Both the position numbers and the translations under genes were made by a program. Of a stretch of 64,000 nt of DNA, positions 1 to 10,300 are shown piece by piece (the stretch's first letter is position 1; every line of letters starts with the position of its first letter). The notes beneath the pieces are model-generated. The model was not told the origin of the DNA, did no database searches, and was given only the letters and a program-made list of their open reading frames with translations. The DNA comes from Comamonas sp. BIGb0152 (lineage in GTDB: Bacteria > Pseudomonadota > Gammaproteobacteria > Burkholderiales > Burkholderiaceae_C), in contig NZ_JANUDY010000008.1 of assembly GCF_024809975.1 (NCBI RefSeq), forward strand, positions 1-64,000, written 5' to 3'.

Positions 1-9
1 TTATTACAA

Positions 10-34
10 CGCCCGAAGACCGCACTCAGCCCTG
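10..34. repeat. Possible tail of a dispersed intergenic repeat
   Basis: The stretch CGCCCGAAGACCGCACTCAG followed by CCCTGG closely matches the sequence at about 2139-2164, differing by a few substitutions and one-base gaps. If real, it is the right end of a repeat copy cut off by the window edge. The first 139 bases hold no gene. The call rests on visual comparison of a short segment. Confidence 0.3.
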
Positions 35-139
35 GGCTACAAGTCTCCAGCATCCCGACTTGCCTTGAACAACCTATTGCAAATCAACACCTAGGCATGC
101 ACCCTTCTATGGCACCGCCGCCGGCGCGGCAGCCGCCAT

Positions 140-1660
140 TCAGCGTTGGCGTCTGCGTATGCGCTGGGCGCCTACCATCGCCAGCAACAGGCCCATTCCG
201 GCCAGCGTCCATTGGCTCAAGGTGGGCACCCGTTGGGCCTCGGCCGTGTAGATGGGATGGTCGTCATTGCGAACGGCCACTTCGGCTGCCGAAGGTGTGC
301 CCAGCAGATAGTCATCGGTGGCAGCCGGTGGGGCCAAGGCAATGGCCGCCGTGACATCGCCATCGTCGACGATGTTGTTGGGGGTGGCCGTGATGCTGCA
401 GGTCGCGCTAGTCTGCCCGGCATTCACCACGATGGCACTGCCGCAGCTGCTGCTATAGCGCGGGTGGGCTGCGGGTGGCGTCAGGGTGATCGCCATGCCC
501 CCGGCAGGTGCGGGCTGGTCCAGGGTGATGGTGCAGGTGGCGACATTGCCCGCTGCATCGACCAGTGCATCGGGCGTGCACACCAGGGTAGCGGTCCACT
601 TTGGCAAGCAGGCGGCTGCATCGCCGCTGGTGGCGCCTGCCGTGCTTTGGCTGGCGCCCACCGTGCCGGCTGGGATGGTCATGATGCGCGTGCCCAGGCC
701 GTAGAAAGCCATCTTGTCCGTGGCATTGGGCAGGCGGGCCGCTGCACCATAAGGGGCATTGAAGGGTGCAGGCGCCACCGCTACCAGGGTCTCGACAGCA
801 CCCGAGGACAGGTTGAAGCGGTAGCTGACGGAGGTTCCGGAGAACAGGCCGCCCGTGGTTGCAATGCCGTAAGCCCATTGCCCGCTGGCATCGATGGCAA
901 AGTCGCCCGACTGCGCGCCGGGAATATTGCTGGCCAGGTTCAAGGTACCCACATAGAGCGGCGGGGTCTGCGTCACATCTATCTTGAAGACCCGGTTGAG
1001 CAGTCCCCCGGTTTGGAAGTTGGCCAAATACAGGATGCCGGTGACCGGGTCGATATCGGCGGCGTTGAAGTTGGGGCCCAGGCGCAGGTCGACCGCACCG
1101 CTGACCAAGCTGCTCGCATCGGTGGGGTCGGTCTGGTAAGTCCCCAGCCCGCTCACGATGCCCAGGTTGTCCACGCCATCGCGGCCATAGCGCAGCATCT
1201 CGTAGTAGCGGGTGTGGCTGCGCCAGCCGCCCCCGGCAGCGCTGCTCCAGCCTGCAGCCGGGCTGGTATCCCAGCTGTTGTCACCATCCACAGCGCGCAT
1301 GCTGTAGAGGTAGCCATCCTTGCCCATGCCGCCTGCCACAGAGGCACCTGCGGGCAGCGGTGGGTTGGGTGGCGTCGGCGATATTTCGCGGGGCGAAACG
1401 GTGGGCGCTGCAGCGCCGCTCCAGATTTGTGAAATCGCCACGCTGCCTGTAGCCGGCACCGTTGCCAAATCCAGCACGGCCGTTGGGGGCCTGCCTGTGG
1501 AGGCGGGGCCGGTGTAGCGCGTCAGATAAAAAGATTGTTCGCTTGCAGCGCAACGTGGAAGCGGGGCTCCCGCTGCAGCCATGGCCGCCGGGACCAGCGC
1601 AGCGCCAGCGGTGATCAGCACCCCCATGCGGACCAGTGTCGTATTTCTAATAAAGGACAT
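140..1660 (-). CDS. IPTL-CTERM exported protein with a beta-rich body
   Basis: A 506-residue exported protein. An N-terminal signal peptide of about 28 residues ends at an AMAAAG site. The last 29 residues form a tripartite sorting tail: VPTLSQW, a hydrophobic segment, then RIRRRQR. This matches the IPTL-CTERM signal, thought to anchor proteins for processing at the cell envelope. Residues 70-340 look like a repetitive beta-propeller-like region with DPVTGILYLAN and FAIDASGQWAYG strands. Residues about 360-465 resemble a Calx-beta or Ig-like domain. The ATG start is preceded by AGGAGA six bases upstream. Ligand and role are unknown. Confidence 0.85.
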   Translation of the reverse strand: MSFIRNTTLVRMGVLITAGAALVPAAMAAAGAPLPRCAASEQSFYLTRYTGPASTGRPPTAVLDLATVPATGSVAISQIWSGAAAPTVSPREISPTPPNPPLPAGASVAGGMGKDGYLYSMRAVDGDNSWDTSPAAGWSSAAGGGWRSHTRYYEMLRYGRDGVDNLGIVSGLGTYQTDPTDASSLVSGAVDLRLGPNFNAADIDPVTGILYLANFQTGGLLNRVFKIDVTQTPPLYVGTLNLASNIPGAQSGDFAIDASGQWAYGIATTGGLFSGTSVSYRFNLSSGAVETLVAVAPAPFNAPYGAAARLPNATDKMAFYGLGTRIMTIPAGTVGASQSTAGATSGDAAACLPKWTATLVCTPDALVDAAGNVATCTITLDQPAPAGGMAITLTPPAAHPRYSSSCGSAIVVNAGQTSATCSITATPNNIVDDGDVTAAIALAPPAATDDYLLGTPSAAEVAVRNDDHPIYTAEAQRVPTLSQWTLAGMGLLLAMVGAQRIRRRQR

Positions 1661-1671
1661 ACAGGGTCTCC

Positions 1672-1710
1672 TTATTTCAAAGAATTACATCGTAGCTAGC
1701 CTTGAAATAA
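1672..1710. promoter_or_regulatory. Inverted repeat upstream of the IPTL-CTERM gene
   Basis: TTATTTCAA at 1672-1680 is repeated inverted as TTGAAATAA at 1702-1710, with a 21-base spacer. It lies just upstream of the ribosome binding site of the minus-strand gene starting at 1660. It could be an operator or a 5'-UTR stem. Confidence 0.35.
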
Positions 1711-2499
1711 ATGCCGGAAAGGCATTGTTAATGAATTTATAACTACACATTAGGTTTATTTTTTTTAGATATTTAATTATGGGCGTAAAGTGCTGATGGT
1801 GCAAATGTAAAAAAAATCCGTGCATATAGAGATGGATGATATTACGGGGTTTGTTGCTATGTTTTCAATAGCTTTATTTTGTAAAAGGCAATCTATTATT
1901 ATTAATTGATTGATACGCGCTATCTGATTAATTCACAATTGTTTTTGTTGAGGGAGATAAATCCGCGCAAGAGAGGCTGGTGCCGCCTCCGCCTTGCCGA
2001 GGTGTGGTGCTCCGCTTCCGCCGCGAGGGAGGCTCTGCAAAACCTTCGCCAAGTGGGATGGACGCGGATCGGGATGAGGCGCAAGGCGTCTTTTGCAGTC
2101 GAGCTGTAGCTATTGACAAGGAAGACAACGCAGCTGATCGCCCGAGACCGCGTTCAGCCCATGGCAGGGAGTTTTGCAGAGGTTCCCTAGGTGATGATGC
2201 AGTCGGGGGCGTTCCAGTGGTGGGTGCCAGGGCGGCGGTGCTGGCTTGCCCGGGCCTGCAGACGCTGGGTGGGTCGGGGCAGTGGGAGGGCGGCGCCACG
2301 GTGGGTAGCAGAAATGCCATAGGCTGGCTATCTGCGCGGGATGGGCCGGGTTGGAGGGCCTTGGTGAAGGCCCCGGCCGCAGCGCTGAATGGGGGCGCAG
2401 GGCAGGCTGGCCCTGGCCTGCTCCCAATGCTCCGGCCGGCCCGTTCCCGCCTGCCTTTTTAGGCGCGCGCCCAAAAGCTATCCGGAAAGGCCACTGCGC
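1711..2499. other. Gene-free interval
   Basis: No convincing gene is visible in this roughly 790-base stretch. The first 250 bases are AT-rich and probably hold the promoter of the IPTL-CTERM gene. The remainder is GC-rich, and its open frames have no recognisable domain and alanine/proline/arginine-rich shadow composition. It contains a dispersed repeat at 2052-2092 continuing to about 2164. Confidence 0.5.
2052..2092. repeat. Dispersed repeat, copy 1
   Basis: A 41-base segment containing GGGATGGACGCGGATCGGGA and ending GCGCAAGGCGTCTT matches 34 of 41 bases of the segment at 58667-58707 by eye. Similarity extends weakly about 25 bases to the left. Both copies lie upstream of genes for exported proteins with sorting-type C-termini. 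Confidence 0.5.
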
Positions 2500-3711
2500 T
2501 CAGGATTTGACCAAGGGGCACTTGCCTTCGGACAGCGGCCGGAAGGCCTGTTCGCCCGGAATGGTGGCAATGATCTTGTAGTAGTCCCAGGGCGCCTTGG
2601 ATTCCTCGGGCTTTTTGACCTGGACCAGGTACATGTCATGCACCATGCGGCCGTCCTCGCGGATCTTGCCGTCGTCGGCAAAAAAGTCCTTGATGGGCAT
2701 TTTCTTCATCGCGGTCATCACGGCAGCGGTCTCGTCGGTGCCAGCGGCTTCGACCGCCTTGAGGTAGTGCATCACTGCCGAATAGGTGCCGGCCTGCGCC
2801 ATCGTCGGCATCTTGTTCATGACCTTGAAGTATTTTTGCGACCAGGCGCGGCTGTCGGGCGTGCGGTCCCAGTAGAACGCGGTGGTAGCGTACATGCCCT
2901 GCGCCGTCTTCAGGCCCAGCGCATGCACATCCGAGATGAACATCAGCGCTGCGGCCACCTTTTGCTTGTCGGTAATGCCAAACTGCCGTGCACTCTTGAT
3001 GGAGTTGATGGTGTCGTTCACGCCATTGGCCAGCGCAATCACATCGGCCTTGGAGGCCTGGGCCGTCAGCATGTATGACGAAAAATCCGGCGCATTGAGC
3101 GGGTGCTTGACCGAGCCGATCACCTTGCCGCCGTTCTTGTCGACGGCCGCCGTGATGTCGCTCGACAGTGCCTGGCCAAAGGCATAGTCCACCGCCACGA
3201 TGTACCAGCTCTTGCCGCCGCCCTCGGTCACTGCCTTGACGGTACTGTTGGCCGTGGCATAGGTGTCATAGGTGTAGTGCACGATGTTGGCCGCGCAGTT
3301 CTCGCCGGTGATGGAGCTGGAGCCCGCCTCGGTGTTGATCAGCACCTTGTTCTTTTCCTTGGCCACGGTGGCCACCGCGTTGTGCACGGCGGTGTTGCCC
3401 AGTCCGATGACCATGTCCACGTTCTCGCGGTCAAACCATTCGCGCGCGCGGGTGGCGCCAATGTCGGCCTTGTTCTGGTGGTCCACCGACAGCAGCTCGA
3501 TCGGCTTGCCCAGCACCTTGCCGCCAAAATCTTTGATCGCCATCGTGGCTGCAGCCACCGTGCCTTTGCCGCCAATATCGGCATAGGCGCTGGAGGTGTC
3601 GCTGATCACCCCGATTCGCACGGCGTTATCGGATACGCCCTGCGCCCATGCGCCAGACGCCAGGCCAACAGAGGCAAGCAGGGTGGTCAAACAAGTGGTT
3701 CTGAACTTCAT
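2500..3711 (-). CDS. ABC transporter substrate-binding protein, branched-chain amino acid (LivK) type
   Basis: A 403-residue periplasmic binding protein of the Leu/Ile/Val type (Peripla_BP_6). The signal peptide of about 23 residues ends ASGAWAQ; the mature fold starts at VRIGVISDTSSAYADIGGKG. It is the last gene of the catabolic operon, 157 bases after the preceding acyl-CoA ligase, and its start has AGGAGA. No permease or ATPase gene is in the window, so it must use components encoded elsewhere. In such clusters, LivK homologues often bind the aromatic or aliphatic acid that the operon degrades; that assignment here is inference. Confidence 0.9.
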   Translation of the reverse strand: MKFRTTCLTTLLASVGLASGAWAQGVSDNAVRIGVISDTSSAYADIGGKGTVAAATMAIKDFGGKVLGKPIELLSVDHQNKADIGATRAREWFDRENVDMVIGLGNTAVHNAVATVAKEKNKVLINTEAGSSSITGENCAANIVHYTYDTYATANSTVKAVTEGGGKSWYIVAVDYAFGQALSSDITAAVDKNGGKVIGSVKHPLNAPDFSSYMLTAQASKADVIALANGVNDTINSIKSARQFGITDKQKVAAALMFISDVHALGLKTAQGMYATTAFYWDRTPDSRAWSQKYFKVMNKMPTMAQAGTYSAVMHYLKAVEAAGTDETAAVMTAMKKMPIKDFFADDGKIREDGRMVHDMYLVQVKKPEESKAPWDYYKIIATIPGEQAFRPLSEGKCPLVKS

Positions 3712-3868
3712 GGAAATGGTCTCCTGGTATTTTTATCGTTGGCCACGGTCTGGCGGGTTTGCCCATTGCTGAAAGGTGCAGGGCAAGGGCGGCAGACGGG
3801 CGCGGGGTAGCGGTTTGCACAAGGGGCTGTGGCCGGTGGCCAAAGCCCGGTGGGGGCAGGGCGGCGTG

Positions 3869-5683
3869 TCAGGTCATGCGGCGCTCCTTGGCTGGTGGCC
3901 GGGCAGCTTCGGGGGAGGGTGTCTGGCCTTGCAGCTCGGCCAGGATCATGGCCTTGAGCTTGAACTTCTCGATCTTCTGCGTCAGCGTGCGCGGGAACTG
4001 TTCCACCACGCGGATATGGCGCGGCCGCATGAACTTGGGCATCTTGCTGTCGCACCAGGCCTGCAGCGCCTGGCGGTCGATCACCTGCTGCTCGCGGGCC
4101 ACCACATAGACGACGACATCGTCCTCGTCGCCTTCATGGGCGGGGATGGCGAAGGCAGCCGTCATCTCCACCGCTGGGTACTGGTTGAGCATGTCCTCGA
4201 TATGGAAGGACGAGATGTTCTCGCCCCGCACGCGGATGCGGTCGCCCATGCGGTCGACAAAGCTCAGGCTGCCATTGGCATGGCGCAGCGCCGAGTCACC
4301 CGTGTGGAACCACAGGTTGCGAAAGGCCTTGGCGGTCGCCTGCGGCTTGCCCAGGTATTCCACCAGCAGGTAATAGGGCAGCTTGGAGCGGAAGGCCAGC
4401 TGCCCGGCCACGCCCACCGCGCATTCGCCATCGCGCTCGTCCAGCACGGCGGCTTCCACAAACAGGCAGGGGTGGCCCAGGTAGCCCTTGCCCACCTGGC
4501 CGGCTTGCGCGGGCGCTAGCAGCTCCACACCTAGCGCTGCCGCCTGCGCGCGGATGGCCTCACGCGTCTGCCCGCGCCGGTAGGCGGGCGGGGATTCGCA
4601 GCTGGCGTCCGTCTCTTCAATGATGGTGAAGCAGGACATGCCCGACTCGGTCTGGCCAAAGCCGGCCGTCACAAAGTCAAAACCAAAGCGGCGAGCAATC
4701 TCCCCATGGCGCTCGGGCAGCGGCTGCATGTAGACCTTGTTGAGGCTGTTGTGGCGGTCGGTAGCGGCCGGCGCTGCCTTGGCCAGCCAGGAGATCATCG
4801 TGTCCACCAGCACCGCGCTGGTAGCACCGCTCAGCGCAATGCGGCGCCAAAAATCATTGGGGCTAAAGCGGTCCCAGCAGGCCAGGCCACTGCCGGCCCA
4901 TACCGCCCGCACCACGTTGAACACCGCGCCGCCCACGTGGTACATCGGCAAGTCGTTGTAGACCACGTCATGGCCATTGAGCATCTGGCGGAACAAATAG
5001 GTGTACTGGTTCATCCAGCGGTGGCTTTGCACCACGCCTTTGGATGGCCCGGTCGTGCCCGAGGTGTAGATGATGTTGCACAGGTCGTCATAGGCCAGCG
5101 CCACATCCGGCTTGGGTGCCGGTTGCAGCAGCGCAGCCCAGTCCCGCTCTGCGTGCGGACCGCTGTAGGCCACGCCATCGGCCACTGCATCATGGCTGCC
5201 CGCGGGCGGGTCGTAGACCACGACATGGGCCAAGGGCGCCACCTGGCCCAGCTGCTCGCTGATCGCATTGAGGGCCGGCACCAGCGCACGCTCGGCCAGC
5301 AGCATCACCGGCTGGGTGTCGCCGACCTGGTAGGCCAGCAGGCGCTCGGTCAGGCCAAAATTGATAGGCGCAAAGATGGCACCGGCCTTCCAGATGCCAA
5401 ACATCGCCAGCGCGCTGATGAGCTGGTTGCGCATAAACACCGACACCGGCATGCCCCGGCCGATACCGGCTGCGGCCAGGTTGCCGGCGATGGCATCGGT
5501 GATGCGGTCGAATTCGGCATAGCTCAGCCGCACATCGTCTTCGCCATACAGGTAGAAGAGCTGGTCGCCCTTAGTGCGCGCCCAGTGCGCCAGGCGCTCG
5601 GTCACCAGCTCGCCATCGCGCTGCAGCAGCTCCAAAAGCGCCTGGTTATCCAGCGCTGCAACCGCGTGCTCTTGCGCGTTCAT
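3869..5683 (-). CDS. ATP-dependent acyl-CoA ligase (CaiC-like, AMP-forming)
   Basis: A 604-residue adenylate-forming enzyme that activates a carboxylic acid with ATP and CoA. The AMP-binding P-loop IIYTSGTTGPSKGVVQSH lies near residue 210. The hinge region HTGDSALRHANGSLSFVDR is near 470, and the C-terminal lobe has a QKIEKFKLK segment. It resembles the crotonobetaine/carnitine-CoA ligase subgroup more than fatty acyl-CoA ligases. Its ATG overlaps the stop of the upstream ligase gene (ATGA at 5680-5683), which implies translational coupling. Two different ligases side by side suggest two acid intermediates or broad substrate use. The substrate cannot be read from the sequence. Confidence 0.88.
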   Translation of the reverse strand: MNAQEHAVAALDNQALLELLQRDGELVTERLAHWARTKGDQLFYLYGEDDVRLSYAEFDRITDAIAGNLAAAGIGRGMPVSVFMRNQLISALAMFGIWKAGAIFAPINFGLTERLLAYQVGDTQPVMLLAERALVPALNAISEQLGQVAPLAHVVVYDPPAGSHDAVADGVAYSGPHAERDWAALLQPAPKPDVALAYDDLCNIIYTSGTTGPSKGVVQSHRWMNQYTYLFRQMLNGHDVVYNDLPMYHVGGAVFNVVRAVWAGSGLACWDRFSPNDFWRRIALSGATSAVLVDTMISWLAKAAPAATDRHNSLNKVYMQPLPERHGEIARRFGFDFVTAGFGQTESGMSCFTIIEETDASCESPPAYRRGQTREAIRAQAAALGVELLAPAQAGQVGKGYLGHPCLFVEAAVLDERDGECAVGVAGQLAFRSKLPYYLLVEYLGKPQATAKAFRNLWFHTGDSALRHANGSLSFVDRMGDRIRVRGENISSFHIEDMLNQYPAVEMTAAFAIPAHEGDEDDVVVYVVAREQQVIDRQALQAWCDSKMPKFMRPRHIRVVEQFPRTLTQKIEKFKLKAMILAELQGQTPSPEAARPPAKERRMT

Positions 5684-7305
5684 GCGGCACTCGCTTTCTG
5701 CGGCTCCTTCAGCAGGCGCCGCAGCACCTTGCCGGTGCCCGTGGTGGGCAGCGCATCGCGAAACTCAATCTCCCGGGGCGCTTTGTAGACCGACATCTGC
5801 TCGCGGCACCAGTCGATCAGCTGCTGCGCGCTCACCGCCGGCGCGCCCTTGCGGGCAATGACCACCGCCTTGACCGCCTGGCCCTTGTGCGGGTCCTCAA
5901 TGCCGATCACCGCCACCTGCGCGACCGACGGGTGCTTGATCATGATGGACTCGACCTCCTCGGGGAAGACGCTGTAGCCCGAGACCTTGATCATCTCCTT
6001 GAAGCGGCCGGCAAAGGTCAGGTAGCCATCGGCGTCGATCTTGGCCATGTCGCCGGTGTACACCCAGCCGTCCTTCAAGGTGCTGGCCGTCGCCTCGGGC
6101 TTGTTCCAGTAGCCCTTGAAGTTGCCCGGGCTGCGCAAAACCAGCTCGCCCACTTGGCCAGCCGGCAGGTCCTGGCCCGTATCCGCATCGATCACGCGGC
6201 ATTCCACCCCTTGGATGGGAATGCCGTGTGCGCCCCATTTGATGGCATCGATCGGCATCGAGGTGTCCCAGGTGTGGGTCTCGGACATGCCATAGGTCAC
6301 CTCGAACAGCTGGCAGTTGGGCGCAAAGCCGCGCCACTGCTCGGCCAGCGCCTGGTTGATGGTGATGCCAAAGCTGGTGCTGGGGTTCATGCGCAGGGCG
6401 CCCAGGTCATAGCTGCGTGCGTCTTCCACCTGCATCACCGCCGCGTTCATGCTGGCCACGCTGTACCACCAGGTCACCCGGTAGCGCGCCAGCGCCTGCA
6501 GCACCTGCACAGGGTCAAAGCGGTACAGCAGCACGCAGCTGATGCCCGTGTAGAGCGTGACATTGAGGCCGATCAGCATGCCCGCAATGTGGTTCAGCGG
6601 AGCGACCGCCAGCATGGTGTCGTCATCGCGGATGGGGTTGTTGTCTGCCGCCGCATGGGCCTTGAACAGCGCATTGCGGTAGCTCAGCATCGCGCCCTTG
6701 GGCAGGCCGGTGGTCCCCGAGGTATAGGTCATCAGCGCCACATCGTCCATGTCCAGCGGGCCCACATCGGGCGCTGGCTGCGGCGTGCGCAGGCAGTCCA
6801 AAAAGTCGGTGGTGCCTTCGATATGGCGCTTGGGTGTGTCGATTTCTGCGGGCAGGTCGATCGTCGGCTGGGCCGGCAGCAGATCGGCGTAGTGGGTGAG
6901 GAACACATGTTCAATCGCCGTCTTGGGTCGCGCCGCCTGCACGATCTCGTAGAGCACATCGGCGGCCACAATCACCTTGGCGCCCAGGTCGGAGAGCTGG
7001 TATTCCAGCTCATGGCCCTTGAACAGCGGGCTGCAGGGCCCCACCACCGCGCCCAGCTTCTGGATGCCGATATGCGCAATCACATACTGAGGGCAGTTCT
7101 GCATGAACAGCGCAACCCGGTCCCCCTTGACCACGCCGCGCTGCTGCAGCTGGTGAGCGAAGGTATCGCTCATCTGGTCCAGCTGGGCGTAGCTGATGGC
7201 AGTGCCGTACCAGATAAAGGCGGGCTTGTCGGGCTGGGTGCGCGCATGCTGGCGCAGGTATTCATGCAAAGGCTTTTCTTGTTGCCGGTAAGCGATGGGG
7301 GTCAT
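5680..7305 (-). CDS. AMP-dependent acyl-CoA synthetase (fatty/aryl acid type)
   Basis: A 541-residue AMP-forming acyl-CoA synthetase. Motifs: P-loop MTYTSGTTGLPKGAMLSY near residue 195, YTGDMAKIDADGYLTFAGR near 420, and the C-terminal catalytic lysine in LPTTGTGKVLRR. The start has AGGAGA with a 4-base spacer. It sits 60 bases after the carboxylase gene and overlaps the next ligase by 4 bases. In the operon it would form the CoA thioester of the acid made by the aldehyde dehydrogenase, giving the carboxylase its substrate. That order is inferred from neighbours. Confidence 0.9.
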   Translation of the reverse strand: MTPIAYRQQEKPLHEYLRQHARTQPDKPAFIWYGTAISYAQLDQMSDTFAHQLQQRGVVKGDRVALFMQNCPQYVIAHIGIQKLGAVVGPCSPLFKGHELEYQLSDLGAKVIVAADVLYEIVQAARPKTAIEHVFLTHYADLLPAQPTIDLPAEIDTPKRHIEGTTDFLDCLRTPQPAPDVGPLDMDDVALMTYTSGTTGLPKGAMLSYRNALFKAHAAADNNPIRDDDTMLAVAPLNHIAGMLIGLNVTLYTGISCVLLYRFDPVQVLQALARYRVTWWYSVASMNAAVMQVEDARSYDLGALRMNPSTSFGITINQALAEQWRGFAPNCQLFEVTYGMSETHTWDTSMPIDAIKWGAHGIPIQGVECRVIDADTGQDLPAGQVGELVLRSPGNFKGYWNKPEATASTLKDGWVYTGDMAKIDADGYLTFAGRFKEMIKVSGYSVFPEEVESIMIKHPSVAQVAVIGIEDPHKGQAVKAVVIARKGAPAVSAQQLIDWCREQMSVYKAPREIEFRDALPTTGTGKVLRRLLKEPQKASAA

Positions 7306-7365
7306 GTTGTCTCCTACGGTCCTGGTGTTTTTTGGGGATCTCGGTCGCAGTCTTGAGGTGGATGC

Positions 7366-10300
7366 CTACCAGGGCGATACGCCCGATGCCGCCCGCCCCG
7401 GGCTGGCCGCTGGCAGGCTGGCCAGCATGCTGGCCAGCCAGTCGCGGGTCTGCGCCGGGTCGATCACATCGTCGATCTCGTTGTAGCTGGCCACATTCAG
7501 CGCCTTGCCCTGGGCATAGATCTCATCGGTCTTGGCCTGGAAGTAGGCGGCCTTCTCGCCCGGGTCCTCCAGCGCTTCCAGCTCGCGCCGGTAGGCCAGG
7601 CGCACCGAGCCTTCGATGCCCATGGGCCCTAGCTCGCCGGTGGGCCAGGCGACCGTGGCCACCGGCACAAACAGGTTGCCGCCCAGCATGGCCTGCGCGC
7701 CCAGGCCATAGGCCTTGCGCAGCACAATCGCCAGCACGGGCACCTTGATGTGGCTGGCCGTCACAAAGATGCGGGCAAAGTGCCGCACGGCCGCAGCCTT
7801 CTCGCTCTCGGGCCCCACCATAAAGCCTGGCGTATCGCACAGCGATACCACCGGCAGGCCGTAGTTGTCGCACAGCTCCAAAAAGCGCGATATCTTGTCG
7901 GCGCTGTTGGCATCGAGCGCGCCGCCCAGGTGGCTGCCGTCGTTGGCCAGCACACCCACGGCCTGGCCTTGCAGCCGGGCAAAGCCGGTGACGACGCTGC
8001 GGCCAAAGTGCTCGCGCAGCTCCAGAAAGCTGCCGCTGTCAAACAAGGTCCGCACCACCGCGCGGATGTCGTAGCCCTTGACCCGGTTCTCGGGCACCAG
8101 CGCGCGCAGCTGGCGCTGGTCGGCATGTTCGCCGGGCGGCAGCTTGCCTTGCACAAAGCCCAGGTAGGTCTGGGCCAGGGCCACGGCCTCGGTCTCGTCG
8201 CGGGCCAGCAGGTCAATCACGCCATTGCGGGTTTGCACGCTCACCGGGCCGACGTCGTCAGCCGCCACCACGCCCAGGCCGCCGCCTTCGATCATTGCCG
8301 GCCCGGCCATGCCGATGCTGGCATCCTGCGTGGCGATGATCACATCGCAGCAGCCCAGCAAGGCGGCATTGCCGGCAAAGCAGCGGCCCGAGACGACGCC
8401 GATGGTGGGCACCTTGCCCGACAGCCGTGCCATGTGCGTGAAGGTGGTGAACTCCAGCCCCGACACGCCCACATAGTCGGTATCGCCCGGCCGCCCGCCG
8501 CCGCCTTCGGCAAACAACACAAAGGGCAGGCCCAGGCGTTCGCTGGTGTGCACGATCCGGTCCATCTTGCGGTGGGCCATAAAGCCCTGCGTGCCGGCAA
8601 ACACCGTGTAGTCATAGGCCATCACTGCGCATCGCGCATGCTCGGCCCCAAACAGCTGGCCGTTGATGCGGCCCAGGCCGGTGATGGTGCCATCCGCTGG
8701 GCTGACGCGAATCAGCTCCTCCTCGCTGCGGCGGCCGCGTTGCATGGCCAGGGTCAGGCCGCCGTATTCCACAAAGCTGCCAGCATCGAGCAACTGGTCC
8801 AGGTTCTCGCGCGCGGTGTTCTTACTGTGGCGCCGGCGCTTGGCCACGGCTTCGGGGCGGGCGGCATCCAGCAGCCCTTGCTGGCGCTGCAGCACCTTGG
8901 ACAGGTCAGGGCGGATGGCATCCAGGTCGGCCTGTTGCAGCTCGCTGGCCAGCCCATCGGCTGATGCATCGGGCAGCACCCAGCCCAGCAAAGTGCCTGC
9001 CGCTACCACCTCGCCCAGCAGCGCCGTGCGGGCCACAAAGCGGCCCCCCAGGGCCAGGTCCACGCTGTGCTCCAGCTTCATGGCCTCCAGCACCGCCACC
9101 GAGGCACCCTTGGCCTGCACGGTATCGGCATCGCTCTCCAGCGCAATCAGCCGCCCGCGCATGGCAGCGCGTACTGCATGGGCGCCTTCGGGCAGCGCGG
9201 GCTCGTCGTTGGTGCGGGTCGGCGTGGCGTTCTGGCCGGTGGCTTGCGGATCAGGCTGGCGCTGCGCGGCCAGGGCCGCCGCTGCTGCATGCAGGGCCGG
9301 GCCTTGGCGCTCCACATAGGTGGTGTCGATCTGGCCGTGCAGCACCTGCGCATCGCGCAGCAGTGCGCGCAGGTAGTCCAGGTTGGTCTCCACCCCGCTG
9401 ATATGGAACTCGGCCAGCGCGCGGTCGGCCTTGGCGCAGAGCACCGCGAACTGGTTGGGGCCGCTGACGATCACCTTGGCGAGCAGGGAGTCGTAGTTGC
9501 CCGAGGTCTCGTAGCCGGTATAGCCAAAGCTGTCCACGCGCACGCCCGGGCCGGTGGGCGGCTCAAAGCGCGCTAGGGTGCCGCCGGTGGGCAGGGCCTG
9601 GGCATCGGGCTGCATGCTTTCCATGTTCACGCGCGCCTGCAGCGCAAACTGGCGGGGCAGCGGCAGTGCCTGGGCCAGGCCCAGGTCTTGCAGGCTGGCG
9701 CCATCGGCCAGCGCAAACTGCAGTGCCACCAGGTCCAGCCCGGTGATGGCCTCGGTGATGGTGTGCTCCACCTGCAGGCGCGGGTTGCATTCGATAAAGA
9801 TGTACTGGCCGCTGCGGCTGTCCACCAAAAACTCCACGGTGCCCAGGCCTTGGTAGTGCAGCGCTGCACCCAGCCGGCAGGCGTGTTGCAGCAGTTGCGC
9901 GCGCAGCGCTTCGTTGATGAAGGGGCTGGGTGCAATCTCCAGCAGCTTTTGGTGGCGGCGCTGCAGGGTGCAGTCGCGCTCAAACAGGTGTTGCACGGCG
10001 CCGCTGCCGTCGCCCACGATCTGCACCTCGATATGGCGCGCGCCGCTGATGAGCTGCTCCACATACAGATCACCCCGGCCAAAGGCGCCCAGGGCTTCGG
10101 AGCTGCAGCGCTCAAAGGCTGCGGCCAGGTCCGCCGGGGCCATCACCGCACGCATGCCCCTCCCGCCGCCGCCCGCCAAGGCCTTGAGCATTACCGGCCC
10201 ACCGACCTGCTGCATAAAGTGTTGGGCTTGTGCCAGGCTGGTGGCACTGTGCGTGCCCTGGGCCACCGGCACCTGCTCACGCTCGGCCAGCGCGCGCGCC

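Noticed and set aside
1980-2462. Overlapping 100-160-codon frames in the 1.7-2.5 kb gap
   Set aside because: No ribosome sites, biased Ala/Pro/Arg composition and overlap with an intergenic repeat; not supported as genes.
4706-7356. Long plus-strand open frames opposite the acyl-CoA ligase genes
   Set aside because: Antisense shadows created by high GC third positions; no recognisable motifs.
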